64,000 nucleotides of DNA from an uncultured Ignavibacteria bacterium (GCA_903939735.1 CAJAIA010000009.1:39075-103074); one strand, 5' to 3'; shown: positions 8,540 to 18,705, numbered from the stretch's first letter. The notes: a model not told the origin generated them from the sequence alone. A program made the numbers and translations.

Positions 8540-9712
8540 TTACATCACCTCGAATACGAGGAATTTGAGGTACTGGGTCTCGGGCATGGCCAGCAGCACG
8601 GGATGGTCGGGTGCCTGCGAGCCACGGTGAATGAGGCGGAGCCGACGTCGAACCCGTGCAGATTCGCGGTAGATGATGTCGAGCAGGTCGTGCTCGGGCA
8701 CAATCTGGGTGCAGGAGGCGGTCACGAGGATGCCACCACTGTCGAGCAGCTTGAGGGCGGTGCGGTTGAGCTCGGCATACCCTGCCAGTGCCCCACGGAG
8801 TGCGCCTCGGTGCTTGGCAAACGATGGGGGGTCGAGAATAACCATGTCCCACTTACGCCCCTCGGCAACCTGTTCGCGCAGGTAGTCGAAGACGTTTGCC
8901 TTTACGAACGAGCAGGCATTGAGGTTGTTGATCGTTGCGTGGTGCTGGGCCGACTCGATGGCTGGTGCCGAACTGTCGATACCAACCGACTCTGTAGCGC
9001 CACCCTTGGCTGCGTTGAGGGCAAACCCGCCGACGTTGCAGAAACAGTCGAGTACGGTTCGTCCGGCCGAGAGGTCGGCCACAATCTTTCGATTGAGCTT
9101 TTGGTCAAGGAAATAACCCGTCTTCTGTCCGGCCGTGATATCGACTTCGAGGAGAATGTCGTTTTCTCGGAATTGCACTGTGCTTGGTACCTCGCCCCAT
9201 ATCACGCCCTCAGTAAGCTCGAGTCCTTCCTTGGTGCGCATTTGCGAGAGGTTCTTCTCGATGATGCCGGTAGCGGCGGGGAACACGCGGCGCAGTGCCG
9301 ACACGATGAGGTCCTTCCTGCTGTCCATGCCGGCCGAAAGCGTCTGGATAACGAGCGTCGAGCCATAGAGGTCGACGATCAGACCCGACAACAGGTCGGC
9401 CTCTCCGAAGACCACGCGATAGGCTTCAGCGTTTGGAAGCAGCAGCGCGCGCAACCGTGCAGCGCGCGTGATACGCTCGACGAAGAAATCTTCATCGACC
9501 ACGTCGATTTCGCCGCCGAGCAGCCGAATGGCAATCTTTGAGAGGGGATTGTAGAACCCCGTGCCAAGCGACGCGCCATCGGATGTGCTGAGTCGGATGA
9601 GACTGCCGGGCTCCATTTGTGGGATTGCTGAGAGGTCAGTCGTGAACACCCAGAGGTGTCCTTCTTTGATACGACGCTCTTCGCGTGGACGGAGCGTGAG
9701 GATTGGAAGCAT
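8540..9712 (-). CDS. rlmI: Class I SAM-dependent rRNA methyltransferase, RlmI family
   Basis: A 390-residue protein matching the RlmI family (23S rRNA m5C1962 methyltransferase in E. coli). It has an N-terminal PUA-like domain (RPREERRIKEGHLWVF), a RNA-binding middle domain, and a Rossmann methyltransferase domain with the SAM motif VLDCFCNVGGFALNAAKGG, the acidic motif VGIDSSAPAIE and the catalytic motif ILDPPSFAKH. Family members use a cysteine in the late motif, here TASCTQIV. I chose the Met at 9712 because homology begins there; an in-frame Met at 9745 would run almost into the divergent gene at 9748. Symbol given by family resemblance; the modified base is unproven here. Confidence 0.88.
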   Translation of the reverse strand: MLPILTLRPREERRIKEGHLWVFTTDLSAIPQMEPGSLIRLSTSDGASLGTGFYNPLSKIAIRLLGGEIDVVDEDFFVERITRAARLRALLLPNAEAYRVVFGEADLLSGLIVDLYGSTLVIQTLSAGMDSRKDLIVSALRRVFPAATGIIEKNLSQMRTKEGLELTEGVIWGEVPSTVQFRENDILLEVDITAGQKTGYFLDQKLNRKIVADLSAGRTVLDCFCNVGGFALNAAKGGATESVGIDSSAPAIESAQHHATINNLNACSFVKANVFDYLREQVAEGRKWDMVILDPPSFAKHRGALRGALAGYAELNRTALKLLDSGGILVTASCTQIVPEHDLLDIIYRESARVRRRLRLIHRGSQAPDHPVLLAMPETQYLKFLVFEVM

Positions 9713-9747
9713 GTGGCAAGCTACGGAGAAGATATATTGTTGCACCT

Positions 9748-12700
9748 ATGCGCCTCCTTCGCATCATCGTCATCATGCTCGTCTGCGTCAGCGGCGTACT
9801 CCACGCGCAGCGACAAGCAGAGAACTGGTACTTCGGCGAACTCGCCGGCATGAATGTGCGCTCGTCACCGCCGGTGATTCTCACCGACGGCGTGATGAAT
9901 ACTCGCGAGGGATGTATCACGGTGTCTGATACGGCCGGACGGTTGCTGTTCTACTCCGATGGCTCGGATGTATGGACGAAGAATCATGTGAAGATGCCGG
10001 GTGGCGTTGGACTCTGGGGGTTCTCCTCGTCGACGCAATCGTGCATCGTGATCCCATGGCCGGGGCGTCCGTCGCGCTACTTCCTGGTTACCGTCGATGC
10101 CGTTGAGCGCAGTTACGCGCGCGGTATCAGTTACTCCGTCGTCGACATGACGTTGAATGGCGGCAATGGTGATGTGCTGTTGTTGAATGTTCCGCTGCAA
10201 CCGGGTGCGTCGGAGAAGATCACGGCGGTGCGTCATGCGAATGGTGTGGATGCATGGCTGATTGGACATGAAGTTGGGACGAATACGTTCCTTGTCTATA
10301 GCGTCACACGCAATGGCATCAACGCTACACCAGCGACGTATCGACTGGGTCCGGCCGTACAGTTTGGCGACATTGGCTACCTGCGTGCGAATCCCCAAGG
10401 TACACGTCTAGCGATGGCAACATCGATGCCTGGTCGACTCTCGCTGTTTCGTTTTGATCGCGCAACGGGTGCGATTTCGTCGGCTGTGACGCTGTCGTCG
10501 CAGCTCACCTATGGAGTGGAGTTCTCGCCGAGCGGCTCGTTGCTCTATGCATCGTCGTACTCAAGCACATCGATCGACCAATATGATTGTTCCGTTGCAG
10601 ATGCATCAATACCCGGCACGCGGATGTCGATCGGACGCTCGGGTGCGGTAGCGAACGGAGCTCTGCAGCTTGCACCGAATGGTTGCATCTATCTCGCGCA
10701 TGAGAATTCACCAACCATCAGCGAGATCGCACGTCCGAACGTGCGTGGCACGGGATGTCAATATCGCGATCGTGTTGTCGATCTCGGCGGACGCATGAGC
10801 CGACTCGGGTTGCCAAACATGTTTCCGGCTGTCTTCTCCAACGAAACAGTGTACGACATCGTTGTTGCCGACGGGTGTGTTGGCGATACGCTGGCGATGG
10901 TCGTGTCGCCAAAGGACTCTGCAACATCGGTACAGTGGGACTTCGGCGATCCCGCGTCGGGCTCGACGAATCGCTCGCGACAAAACCCAACGTCGCATGT
11001 GTATCGCACATCAGGGACGTACATCATCAAAGCGACCTTCCGTTCGGCATCGGGCAGTACGATGGAGCGCGAAGCAACTGTGAAGATCGGCGCGCGTCCT
11101 GCGATCTCTGCCGGACCCGACATCACGATCTGTAAGGGGCAGGTTGCAGCTCTCACCGTGCTTGGTAATGCAACATTCTCGTGGTCGCCGGGATCGGTTC
11201 TCAACGACTCTACTGTGGCCAAGCCGCGTGCATCGCTCACACAGACCACAACATTTATCGTCACTGGGCGAAGTCCGGAAGGCTGTGCATCCTACGACAC
11301 TGTCACGGTGTTCGTCAATGAAGGCACGCTCACCACATCGCCCGACACCACGATCTGTGCTGGGTCGAGTGCACGCCTTCGCGCGTCGGGTGCGTCCACC
11401 TATGAATGGTCACCCGCGATCGGTTTAGACGACGCGCGCAGTGCAACGCCGCGTGCGCAACCTGCGCAGACAACGCAGTACCGCGTGATTGGTCGAAGCG
11501 GAACATGCATCGACACTGCATTCATCACCGTCACCATCGCGCCACAGCCAACTGCGCGTATCATTCCTGCAGACCCACAATCGTGTCCGGGCGTGCCGGT
11601 TGTGCTTGAAGCATCAGGGGGCACTCGCTATCAATGGCTTCCGACATCTGACATTGCCGATCGCACTGCTGCACGTGTAACTGTTGCGCCGCAAGCCACA
11701 ACCACGTATACCGTTGTGGTGTTCTCTGCTGAAGGATGTGTCGACACAGCCAGCGTGACCGTGCGTGTTGGCGGAAGCATCAGCGTTGATGTGCCGCGCG
11801 ACACCGCAGTATGTGCAGGCACCGATCTCACGCTCACGTGCACCACGCCTGGCAATGTGCAATGGATCGATCGCTCGAGCGGACTCGTGCTGCCGGGATC
11901 AACCGTGACGATTACCGCCACCACCAGTACATGGATTGACGTCATCGTTGAAAACAACGGATGCAGCGGACGTGATAGCATGCGTGTGGATGTGATTCCA
12001 CCGCCGCCACTGCAAGCTCGCGCCGATACAACGATTTGCATTGGCGACACCATCACCTTGTGGGCACGTGGTGCCGAGCGCTACGCGTGGACGCCCACCA
12101 CGAGTCTGGCAGCATCCAATCAACCAAGCACCAGCGCATGGCCTGTGCGAACAATAACGTACGTGGTGCAAGGATGGGACGCACGTGGATGCACCGCGGT
12201 CGACTCGGTAACGGTCACTGTTGTGCCGCCACAGGCAGTGCAAGTGCGGTCCGAAACGATAGTGAGTGCAACCGGCGGACAAATCCGTGTGCCGATTCGA
12301 AGTGACAGTCAGAACCCTCTCATAGGTGCACTCGTCCTCACACTACGCGTCCGCGAGGATGTTGCCGAGGTCAGCGTCGTCCCGCACCCGAACGTCACAC
12401 GCCTTACGCGCACCAGCGTCGGCGGCGTTGCGATCATTACCATCGAACTTTCGCAGAGCGTCGCGCCACCGGTGTTTGTCGAGCTCGATGTGCGCATGCT
12501 CCTCACGGGCGTGAACGATCGTGCGATCCTTGTGAACGCGCAGGCAGGGGGCTCGTGTAGCACACCAGGTGATGCGACGATAGGAATCACCGCGCAGCAG
12601 TGCGCCAGTTCGTCCCGCGTTGTCAGCATTGGCGCCAGCGGACCCCGCATGCTTGATGTAGCGCAAACCAGTGATCACACATTGACCGTCGTGTGGTCGA

Positions 12701-12903
12701 GCAGCGCCATTGGACGTCACGACCTCACCATCATCAACGTGCAAGGGGCGACCATGTGCGCCACATCGTGGTCGCGCGTTGTGCGCGACGCGCAGACATC
12801 AACCGTCAGCTTCGCGACCGACCATCTCGCATCAGGCATGTACCTAGCATGCCTTGTCACTGCCGAGGGGGCTCTCTACGTCCCGGTGATGGTCCAGAAA
12901 TGA
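9748..12903 (+). CDS. Large secreted PKD/Ig-repeat protein with N-terminal beta-propeller
   Basis: A 1051-residue secreted protein. The start at 9748 opens a clear signal peptide (MRLLRIIVIMLVCVSGVLHAQ). Residues about 25-390 look like a WD40/propeller-type region, as in Bacteroidota gliding-type PKD proteins (ENWYFGELAGMNV, GRLLFYSDG, QLAPNGCIYLA). A PKD domain follows (VQWDFGDPASGS...GTYIIKATF), then at least four Ig-like repeats with ADTTIC / TTFIVTGRSPEGC signatures and paired cysteines. A cohesin-like sandwich (IRVPIRSDSQNPLIGALVLTL) precedes a C-terminal segment resembling a T9SS sorting domain (LDVAQTSDHTLTVVWSS ... GMYLACLV ... YVPVMVQK). Likely exported to the surface. A bidirectional terminator follows immediately. 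Confidence 0.82.
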   Translation: MRLLRIIVIMLVCVSGVLHAQRQAENWYFGELAGMNVRSSPPVILTDGVMNTREGCITVSDTAGRLLFYSDGSDVWTKNHVKMPGGVGLWGFSSSTQSCIVIPWPGRPSRYFLVTVDAVERSYARGISYSVVDMTLNGGNGDVLLLNVPLQPGASEKITAVRHANGVDAWLIGHEVGTNTFLVYSVTRNGINATPATYRLGPAVQFGDIGYLRANPQGTRLAMATSMPGRLSLFRFDRATGAISSAVTLSSQLTYGVEFSPSGSLLYASSYSSTSIDQYDCSVADASIPGTRMSIGRSGAVANGALQLAPNGCIYLAHENSPTISEIARPNVRGTGCQYRDRVVDLGGRMSRLGLPNMFPAVFSNETVYDIVVADGCVGDTLAMVVSPKDSATSVQWDFGDPASGSTNRSRQNPTSHVYRTSGTYIIKATFRSASGSTMEREATVKIGARPAISAGPDITICKGQVAALTVLGNATFSWSPGSVLNDSTVAKPRASLTQTTTFIVTGRSPEGCASYDTVTVFVNEGTLTTSPDTTICAGSSARLRASGASTYEWSPAIGLDDARSATPRAQPAQTTQYRVIGRSGTCIDTAFITVTIAPQPTARIIPADPQSCPGVPVVLEASGGTRYQWLPTSDIADRTAARVTVAPQATTTYTVVVFSAEGCVDTASVTVRVGGSISVDVPRDTAVCAGTDLTLTCTTPGNVQWIDRSSGLVLPGSTVTITATTSTWIDVIVENNGCSGRDSMRVDVIPPPPLQARADTTICIGDTITLWARGAERYAWTPTTSLAASNQPSTSAWPVRTITYVVQGWDARGCTAVDSVTVTVVPPQAVQVRSETIVSATGGQIRVPIRSDSQNPLIGALVLTLRVREDVAEVSVVPHPNVTRLTRTSVGGVAIITIELSQSVAPPVFVELDVRMLLTGVNDRAILVNAQAGGSCSTPGDATIGITAQQCASSSRVVSIGASGPRMLDVAQTSDHTLTVVWSSSAIGRHDLTIINVQGATMCATSWSRVVRDAQTSTVSFATDHLASGMYLACLVTAEGALYVPVMVQK

Positions 12904-12930
12904 AAAACGCCACCCAAAGGGCGGCGTTTT
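12904..12930. terminator. Bidirectional terminator between the PKD gene and tRNA-Thr
   Basis: Stem AAAACGCC / GGCGTTTT with an inner CCC/GGG pairing across a mismatch. The A and T runs on either side let it work on both strands: after the PKD-protein stop on plus, and after tRNA-Thr on minus. Confidence 0.8.
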
Positions 12931-12932
12931 GA

Positions 12933-13008
12933 TGGAGCCAACTATCGGACTTGAACCGATGACCTGCTGATTACAAATCAGCTGCTCTACCAGCTGAGCT
13001 AAGTTGGC
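12933..13008 (-). tRNA. tRNA-Thr (anticodon TGT)
   Basis: Complete 76-base cloverleaf on the minus strand. Acceptor GCCAACT pairs with AGTTGGC, the anticodon stem is GCTGA/TCAGC with loop TTTGTAA (TGT, reading ACA-type Thr codons), and the T arm contains GGTTCAAGTCC. Discriminator T is followed by a genomically encoded CCA, unlike tRNA-Pro at 52924. Confidence 0.97.
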
Positions 13009-13046
13009 GACCCAAATCGGGAGTACGAAAATACAAAAGGTCGGGT

Positions 13047-13646
13047 TTAAAACAACTCCGGCGCAACAGCTTCTTCGATCATTTCGCACCAGATGTGGCC
13101 AATCAGAATGTGGGACTCCTGAATGCGGGCCGTGACGGTGGATGGAACGACGACCGAATGATGACACAACGCACGGAGTGTTCCGCCGCTGCCGCCCAGC
13201 AGACCGATGGTGGTCACGCCTTGCGTGGTTGCTTGCTCGACCGCACGGATAATGTTGGATGACGTCCCGCTGGTGCTAATTGCTACCAGGACATCCCCGG
13301 GTTGACCGAAGGCTTCGACCTGACGTGCGAAGACGTTGTCGAATCCGTAGTCGTTGCCGCCTGCCGTGAGCACACTGGTGTCGACCGTGAGTGCAAGCGC
13401 TGCTATGGCCCGACGTTCGACGCCGCTGCGCAAGCGGACAACAAGTTCGGCTGCGAGGTGCTGACTATCAGCAGCACTGCCGCCATTACCGCAAAAGAAG
13501 ATGCGCTTGTTCGCAGCAGCACACGCCGCAAGTACTGCACCACACGCAGCGATGTCCGCCGTACAGGTTTCTGTAAGACGTTGCTTTGTTGCAATCGATT
13601 CGCCGATGATGTCAGCGATGCGCTGTTCGTTGAATGCTTCTGGCAT
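13047..13646 (-). CDS. gmhA: Phosphoheptose isomerase GmhA (SIS domain)
   Basis: A 199-residue SIS-domain protein converting sedoheptulose 7-phosphate to D-glycero-D-manno-heptose 7-phosphate, the first step to ADP-heptose for LPS core. Diagnostic segments are [35 protein letters not shown], and the C-terminal [15 protein letters not shown], which carries a metal-binding His in known GmhA. Its start overlaps the end of the EamA gene by 35 bases, which suggests translational coupling. It is the last gene of the minus-strand operon that begins with a DegT aminotransferase. Confidence 0.93.
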   Translation of the reverse strand: MPEAFNEQRIADIIGESIATKQRLTETCTADIAACGAVLAACAAANKRIFFCGNGGSAADSQHLAAELVVRLRSGVERRAIAALALTVDTSVLTAGGNDYGFDNVFARQVEAFGQPGDVLVAISTSGTSSNIIRAVEQATTQGVTTIGLLGGSGGTLRALCHHSVVVPSTVTARIQESHILIGHIWCEMIEEAVAPELF

Positions 13647-14475
13647 GCAGCAAATTACGCGTCACAACGGCTCCGACAACGATGATGCCCCCAACAATTG
13701 CTGTCTGCGAGGGTACTTCGCCATGCCCAAGGCCAACCCAGATAGGGTTCAACAGGGGCTCAATCACCGTGATGAGCACGGCTTCGAGCGCCGTGACGTA
13801 GCGCATGGCCCATGCATACAGGATGTAGGAGATGCCGAGTTGCACCACACCGAGCAAGACAAGGTTGACCATGACCGATGGCTCTGGGGCGAAGGGCGTG
13901 ATGAAGGGGATGCAGACAAGCGCAGTGAGGATGTTGCCGAACAGGATGCTCTCCATCGTCGATTCACCTCGCTGCGCACGCATGAAGAGCGCTACACCGG
14001 CAAACGCAATTCCACTGGCGATAGCAACAGCGTCGCCAACGATCGTGCCGCCCTCAAGTGAGTCGAGGAAGAACACGCCCATGCCAAGCACCACTGCACA
14101 CACGGAGATGATGTCGATCCGCGAGATGCGCTCGCGTGCAACAAGCCAACTGAGCAGACTTACCCACACAGGTGCGGTGTACTGGAGGAAGATGGCGTTC
14201 GCAGCCGTGGTGAGCTTGGTGGCAGAGACGAAGAGGATGACGGTGAGTGCGTACGAGACGATGCTGCCGATCTGCGCGCGCGACCACGTGGGTGCAACAC
14301 GACGGTTCCATGCGAAGATGACGAGCGCAGCGATGGCACTGCGTGCACCGGCAATGGTGAGTGCATCGAGTGGTATGCTCTTGATGAAGAAGCCACCAGT
14401 GCTCCACAGGATGGCACACAACGTGAGCGCGAGAAGTGCCCGCGTGTGCAGCGTTGCGGATTGCTCCTGACTCAT
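13612..14475 (-). CDS. EamA/DMT-family transporter
   Basis: A 287-residue inner-membrane protein with ten predicted helices in two EamA repeats of the drug/metabolite transporter superfamily. Markers are [20 protein letters not shown] near the start and the paired [15 protein letters not shown] and [18 protein letters not shown] segments. The substrate cannot be told; relatives export amino acids or nucleotide metabolites. Its ATG overlaps the previous stop (ATGA), and its 3' end overlaps gmhA by 35 bases. Confidence 0.9.
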   Translation of the reverse strand: MSQEQSATLHTRALLALTLCAILWSTGGFFIKSIPLDALTIAGARSAIAALVIFAWNRRVAPTWSRAQIGSIVSYALTVILFVSATKLTTAANAIFLQYTAPVWVSLLSWLVARERISRIDIISVCAVVLGMGVFFLDSLEGGTIVGDAVAIASGIAFAGVALFMRAQRGESTMESILFGNILTALVCIPFITPFAPEPSVMVNLVLLGVVQLGISYILYAWAMRYVTALEAVLITVIEPLLNPIWVGLGHGEVPSQTAIVGGIIVVGAVVTRNLLHARSIQRTAHR

Positions 14476-15335
14476 CGCAGGAATTGTGCGCTTCGCGATG
14501 ATGCGACGATCATGTCCATGCGCGCATTGCCCTGCGACATGCTCACAGTTTGTCGGCTGCTCGTGGAGAGCGCTTCGGCAGGGTAGCGATTGTCAAGCGG
14601 CACCGTGAGTGAGATGTCAGCAACGAAGGTCGACTTCGATGGCATGTCGCCAAACCGCAACGTGAACGTCGGTGCTTCGGCCCGCGCCATGATTGTTGCC
14701 GTTGGCAGTGATCCCGATGAATCGATCGATGCAAAGGTGACGGTGCCGGTGAGTTTCTTCATTGCGCCGGAGAGTACCGGACCAAGCACCTTGCGGAAGG
14801 CGGGGATGTTCATCTTCCACGTCGCGCCAAGCGCAACGGCCTTCGCAGGGTCCATCAACTTGCTGGTTTCCGTGCCCCCTTCACTCTTGACAACCTCACT
14901 GAGGAGTGCTTGGACGTCGTCGCTGACAGGTGCATTATCGACGGTGAACACGCTGCCGGAATCGGAGAACCAGCAGCGCACCTTGGTGCCTGTTGGAAGC
15001 ACATCAACGGTGTCGGTAAGCGTGAGCTTGCGGAAGTCGCGAATGACGAGATTCTTTTCCTTTTCCTGTCCGTTGACCGTGACGCTGACCACGTTGCACT
15101 GCGCCGAGAGAACAACTTCGCGGGAGTCAACAGAGTCGCCGCGCTGCATGTCCTCGATGTAGACCTTGGTCTCGTTGCGTGTTACAGCACGCGTGTTGAG
15201 GAGGTATCGATCGTACTCCTTGATCTTGCGACCAAGCTTGAGATCGTATGGCTTGAGGAGCTGTGCCGATGCGCCAACGCATCCGATGAGGAGTGCGATG
15301 ACGAGGAGAAACTTAGAACAACGTTGATTCTGCAT
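14472..15335 (-). CDS. Secreted protein of unknown function
   Basis: A 287-residue protein with a signal peptide (CSKFLLVIALLIGCVGASAQ). The start at 15335 is chosen for that reason; it overlaps the photolyase 3' end by 23 bases. The mature protein is beta-rich (VVSVTVNGQEKEKNLVIRDF, ATWKMNIPAFRKVLG, PTFTLRFGDMPSKST) with no motif I recognise and no T9SS domain, so periplasmic location is likely. It overlaps the EamA start by four bases. Other Bacteroidota have proteins of this layout without known function. Confidence 0.6.
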   Translation of the reverse strand: MQNQRCSKFLLVIALLIGCVGASAQLLKPYDLKLGRKIKEYDRYLLNTRAVTRNETKVYIEDMQRGDSVDSREVVLSAQCNVVSVTVNGQEKEKNLVIRDFRKLTLTDTVDVLPTGTKVRCWFSDSGSVFTVDNAPVSDDVQALLSEVVKSEGGTETSKLMDPAKAVALGATWKMNIPAFRKVLGPVLSGAMKKLTGTVTFASIDSSGSLPTATIMARAEAPTFTLRFGDMPSKSTFVADISLTVPLDNRYPAEALSTSSRQTVSMSQGNARMDMIVASSRSAQFLR

Positions 15336-16686
15336 ATCTGCGAATGTAGGCCTTAACGTCGAACTTCTTTGCGCATCCGTTGGCATTCATGTAGCGAATC
15401 TTGCCGTAGACGGGACGTTCAAACCAGGCGCGATCGTGCACGCCCCCTATACTCCAGGCCACGCCAACGTATCCGTTCGGGTCGCGTCCGTCGAGCGCAT
15501 GCGTGTCGTTGAGCGTGATGCCAATGGCAAGCGCTTCTTCCGGTGATGCACTCCATTCGAGGATCTTCTTCGCCCAGTACATGCGCATGTATCCATGCAG
15601 TTTGCCGGTAGACAACAGCTCGCGCTGTGCGGCATTCCAGAGCTCATCGTGTGTTACTGCCTGCTGCCATTGCTCGAAGGTGTACACGTACTGTCGCGGA
15701 TCGTCGCGATGCTCGTTGAGCGATGACTGTGCCCACGCAGCAAAGCCTTCGAAGGAGTCGTAGTTGGGATTGTAAAACGTGAAATTGTCGGAGAGTTCAC
15801 GACGTACGATGAGCTCTTCGAGATAGGACTCAACTGGACAGTCCTCAGCGCCTGTGCGTGCAAGACGATTCACCTCGAGCGCTGCACGCTGCGGCGCAAG
15901 CTGTCCGAAGTGGAAGTATGGCGACAAGTTCGACTGACCCGGCTTTGTGGGATCGTTGCGGTCTTGATAGCGTTCAATGTGTGCCGTGAATGCATCCAGC
16001 AGTGCACGCCCTTGCTGTTCGCCAGGGGTAAGCCATGTAATGGGTGCAACCGATGTGTCGACGCGCAGCGTTGATCGAACATGCATCCAATCCGTCGGCT
16101 GCGGCATGGCAGCAGGAGGGAATGGGTGACGCTCAACCGCTGGAAACTCGTCGAGGAAGGTTGGCAACAGTCGCTTGATCTTCGGACGAATCGTGTACGC
16201 TGCAAACTCGAGCTTGGGTGAGCAATGCCATGCGGGGATCACGTTGTGCGCATCCACTTGATGCACCGCAACCGACGTTGCAGCGCACACCGCATCAACC
16301 CATTGCGTCTTGATGCGAAGCGGTTCGAAGTCTGTGACAAGGAGCGATGGCGTCGTTGCTGCACAGTATGCAGGAACCTGTTCGCGTGGATCGCCGAGCA
16401 GCATCGTGAAGGCGATGTTGTGCGACGTGCAATCGCGCTCGAATTCCTCGAGTCCGCGCAGCATGAAGTCGTACTGACGGAGCGTTGCACCAAGAAACTC
16501 GGGAACCAGGCAGAACACAACGTGCAACGGAACACGTCGTGCGATTGCGATCTCTTGTGCGTAGAGTAATGCCCAGTTGTCGCGGAGCCGTCGATCGCGA
16601 TTAACCCAGCAGACCACCGGACCCGAGCCTTGGGGTTCTGGGCGTTCAGGGGTGAGAATGCGGACGCGCTCCGGACGAATACTCAT
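15313..16686 (-). CDS. phr: Class II deoxyribodipyrimidine photolyase
   Basis: A 457-residue CPD photolyase that repairs cyclobutane pyrimidine dimers with blue light. The N-terminal Rossmann domain opens with VVCWVNRDRRLRDNWALLYA, the class II signature. The FAD-binding helical domain contains LSPYFHFGQLAPQRAALEV, the YLEELIVRRELSDNF segment and the class II C-terminal block KLHGYMRMYWAKKILEW followed by LDGRDPNGYVGVAWSIGG. Length and motif order fit the family. ATGA overlap with the LiaF-like gene upstream places it in the DegT-to-gmhA operon; a light-induced envelope or pigment link is possible but unproven. Confidence 0.96.
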   Translation of the reverse strand: MSIRPERVRILTPERPEPQGSGPVVCWVNRDRRLRDNWALLYAQEIAIARRVPLHVVFCLVPEFLGATLRQYDFMLRGLEEFERDCTSHNIAFTMLLGDPREQVPAYCAATTPSLLVTDFEPLRIKTQWVDAVCAATSVAVHQVDAHNVIPAWHCSPKLEFAAYTIRPKIKRLLPTFLDEFPAVERHPFPPAAMPQPTDWMHVRSTLRVDTSVAPITWLTPGEQQGRALLDAFTAHIERYQDRNDPTKPGQSNLSPYFHFGQLAPQRAALEVNRLARTGAEDCPVESYLEELIVRRELSDNFTFYNPNYDSFEGFAAWAQSSLNEHRDDPRQYVYTFEQWQQAVTHDELWNAAQRELLSTGKLHGYMRMYWAKKILEWSASPEEALAIGITLNDTHALDGRDPNGYVGVAWSIGGVHDRAWFERPVYGKIRYMNANGCAKKFDVKAYIRRYAESTLF

Positions 16687-17450
16687 GATTTGATCTCAAT
16701 TCCACCAAGGACTACCGTTGCGTCGATGATGAGTGTTGGGCCGATGACGTTCTCGTCGCGATATTTCCGCGTTTCGTCATCAATGCCACCAAGAATAGGT
16801 GTGCCCTTCACCGAGATGTTCCAATGCGGTGGTACACGAATCTCGATGCCACCCATCACGCATGTTGCTTCGAGCACAGCAAGGTTGCCGTCGATCTCCG
16901 CACTACGCAGGTCGATCTCGAGTCCGCCCATGATCGATGAAATCGAACCACCCTTGAACTGCTTGCTCACAACGCGTGTGCTGGAGCCGCCCATCAGCGC
17001 GTTCGACTCAAGGTAGTCGCTCTCGTAGGGGAGTCCTTCGCCGTGTTCGCTTGTTGGTGCGGCCGTTGCTGATCGTGCACGACGCATCGTACCGCGCAAC
17101 AGAGAGAGTCCGCTCAGGATGAACACGATCGGCCAGAACGCACTCCAGAATCCATCAATGATGTCGAGTGAGCTCAGTTGCAGGAGAATGCCAACCGTGA
17201 AGAGAATCATGTTGCCGAGGAACGAACCATTGCGCGTTGCAACGCGGGCCAGTGCCCAGATCGCGAGGATCGACGGCCACCACGTACGGAGGATGCCCCA
17301 CACATCGAGGTCGATCACACGTGCGGTGTCAAGCAGGAGTCCGATACCGAGGACAATGAAGATCAGACCAAACACGATAGGACCAGCGGAGCTCCGCTTC
17401 GGAGCTACGTTGAACTGGTACATAAACGATGTGGGATTTTGAGGATCCAT
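16683..17450 (-). CDS. LiaF-like membrane protein
   Basis: A 255-residue inner-membrane protein. About four helices at residues 20-120 form a LiaF transmembrane domain (PIVFGLIFIVLGIGLLLD, WWPSILAIWALARVA). The soluble LiaF-like C-terminal domain is a stacked beta structure marked by repeated MGG/LGG turns: ISSIMGGLEIDLRSA, ATCVMGGIEIRVPPHW, PILGGI and ATVVLGGIEIKS. In Firmicutes LiaF-type proteins restrain an envelope-stress two-component system; here no kinase lies adjacent. The start at 17450 has GGAGGA five bases upstream. It overlaps the photolyase start by four bases. Confidence 0.85.
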   Translation of the reverse strand: MDPQNPTSFMYQFNVAPKRSSAGPIVFGLIFIVLGIGLLLDTARVIDLDVWGILRTWWPSILAIWALARVATRNGSFLGNMILFTVGILLQLSSLDIIDGFWSAFWPIVFILSGLSLLRGTMRRARSATAAPTSEHGEGLPYESDYLESNALMGGSSTRVVSKQFKGGSISSIMGGLEIDLRSAEIDGNLAVLEATCVMGGIEIRVPPHWNISVKGTPILGGIDDETRKYRDENVIGPTLIIDATVVLGGIEIKS

Positions 17451-17471
17451 CGCGTCCTCCAACAACGGTAG

Positions 17472-18689
17472 TTAGACAAGCGTTCCGCACTCGGCACAGT
17501 CGGGACATTCCGACGGCGAGGCGGCTTGTGTACGCTCGAACTCGGCAATAGTTGCGACTACTTCGCGGAGCTGCTCTTCGTTTAGCTCAGGGAAGATTGG
17601 AAGCGACAGTACCGTTGCCGCAAGACAGTTCGACACAGGGTAGTCGGCGTCGTTGAAGCCGTGCTGTGTAAAGCACTCCTGACGGTGGAATGGCACAGGG
17701 TAGTAGACTTCCGACCCAATACCAGCCGCTTGGAGGTGTGCACGCAGTGCATCGCGATGTGCCGAGCGAATAGTGTACTGGTTGAAGATGTGCACATCGG
17801 GTGCACCACCGGGATTCATCACTGCTGGGAGCAGGATGCGGTTGTGTTCGTCGAATTGTGTGTGACCGGGAGCTTGGCTTAGTCCGGCCTCAATGAAAAG
17901 ACGCGTGTAGATGTCGGCGTTGCGACGGCGCGCGGCGTGCCAGGATGCAAGGTGGGGGAGCTTTACGCGAAGCACCGCGCCTTGAATTGCATCGAGACGG
18001 AAGTTGCCACCCATGATCTTGTGGTAGTAGCGCGGCTCCATGCCGTGGTTGCGGATCTGACGCAGACGCACGTTCAGCTCGTCGCTGTTCGTCGTGACAA
18101 GTCCACCGTCGCCAAATGCGCCCAAGTTCTTTGTTGGGTAGAACGAAAAACATCCGATGTGTCCGATTGATCCAACGCGACGTCCGTCGGCGGTTTGTGT
18201 GCCGATTGCTTGTGCTGCATCCTCGATAACAGGGATGTTGTGCTCTGCCGCAATTGCCATGATGGCATCAATGTCGGCGGCCTGACCAAACAAGTGCACC
18301 GGGATGATGGCCTTTGTGCGTGGCGTGATCGCCTTGCGTACTGCTTCAGGGTCGATGTTGTAGCTCACATGATCGACGTCCACCAGCACAGGCGTTGCGC
18401 CAACGCGCGCAACACAGCCAGCGGTCGCGAAGAACGAAAACGTTGGGATGATCACTTCGTCGCCCGGACCGATGTTGTAGGCCATCATGGCCATCAGCAG
18501 AGCATCGGTACCGCTCGATACGCCGATGGCGTGCTTGACGCCGAGATAGGCTTCGAGCTCGCGCTCCAATGCGTCTACTTCGGGTCCCAGAATGCTCACC
18601 TGCGACTCTGCAACGCGAATCAGTGCGGCGTCGATCTCGTGCTTGAGCGTGTGATACTGTAATTTGAGGTCAAGAAGCGGGACGGGCAT
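17472..18689 (-). CDS. DegT/DnrJ/EryC1/StrS-family sugar aminotransferase
   Basis: A 405-residue PLP-dependent aminotransferase that puts an amino group on NDP-keto-sugars. Present are SSGTDALLMAMMAYNIGPGD, VIEDAAQAIG and the lysine motif SFYPTKNLGAFGDGG, where the Lys forms the internal aldimine. The C-terminal tail ends in a Cys-rich CPDCAECGTLV, an unusual addition. The start at 18689 (MPVPLLDL) matches family starts; an alternative is 18707. A TACTTTTG box at 18722-18729 fits a promoter for it. It likely heads a six-gene operon ending in gmhA, which fits surface polysaccharide synthesis. Confidence 0.93.
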   Translation of the reverse strand: MPVPLLDLKLQYHTLKHEIDAALIRVAESQVSILGPEVDALERELEAYLGVKHAIGVSSGTDALLMAMMAYNIGPGDEVIIPTFSFFATAGCVARVGATPVLVDVDHVSYNIDPEAVRKAITPRTKAIIPVHLFGQAADIDAIMAIAAEHNIPVIEDAAQAIGTQTADGRRVGSIGHIGCFSFYPTKNLGAFGDGGLVTTNSDELNVRLRQIRNHGMEPRYYHKIMGGNFRLDAIQGAVLRVKLPHLASWHAARRRNADIYTRLFIEAGLSQAPGHTQFDEHNRILLPAVMNPGGAPDVHIFNQYTIRSAHRDALRAHLQAAGIGSEVYYPVPFHRQECFTQHGFNDADYPVSNCLAATVLSLPIFPELNEEQLREVVATIAEFERTQAASPSECPDCAECGTLV

Positions 18690-18705
18690 TGAGAACTCGA
18701 GAATC

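Noticed and set aside
8603..9541. 312-codon frame antisense to the rRNA methyltransferase
   Set aside because: Shadow of a clear RlmI-family gene; no ribosome site and no protein-like content.
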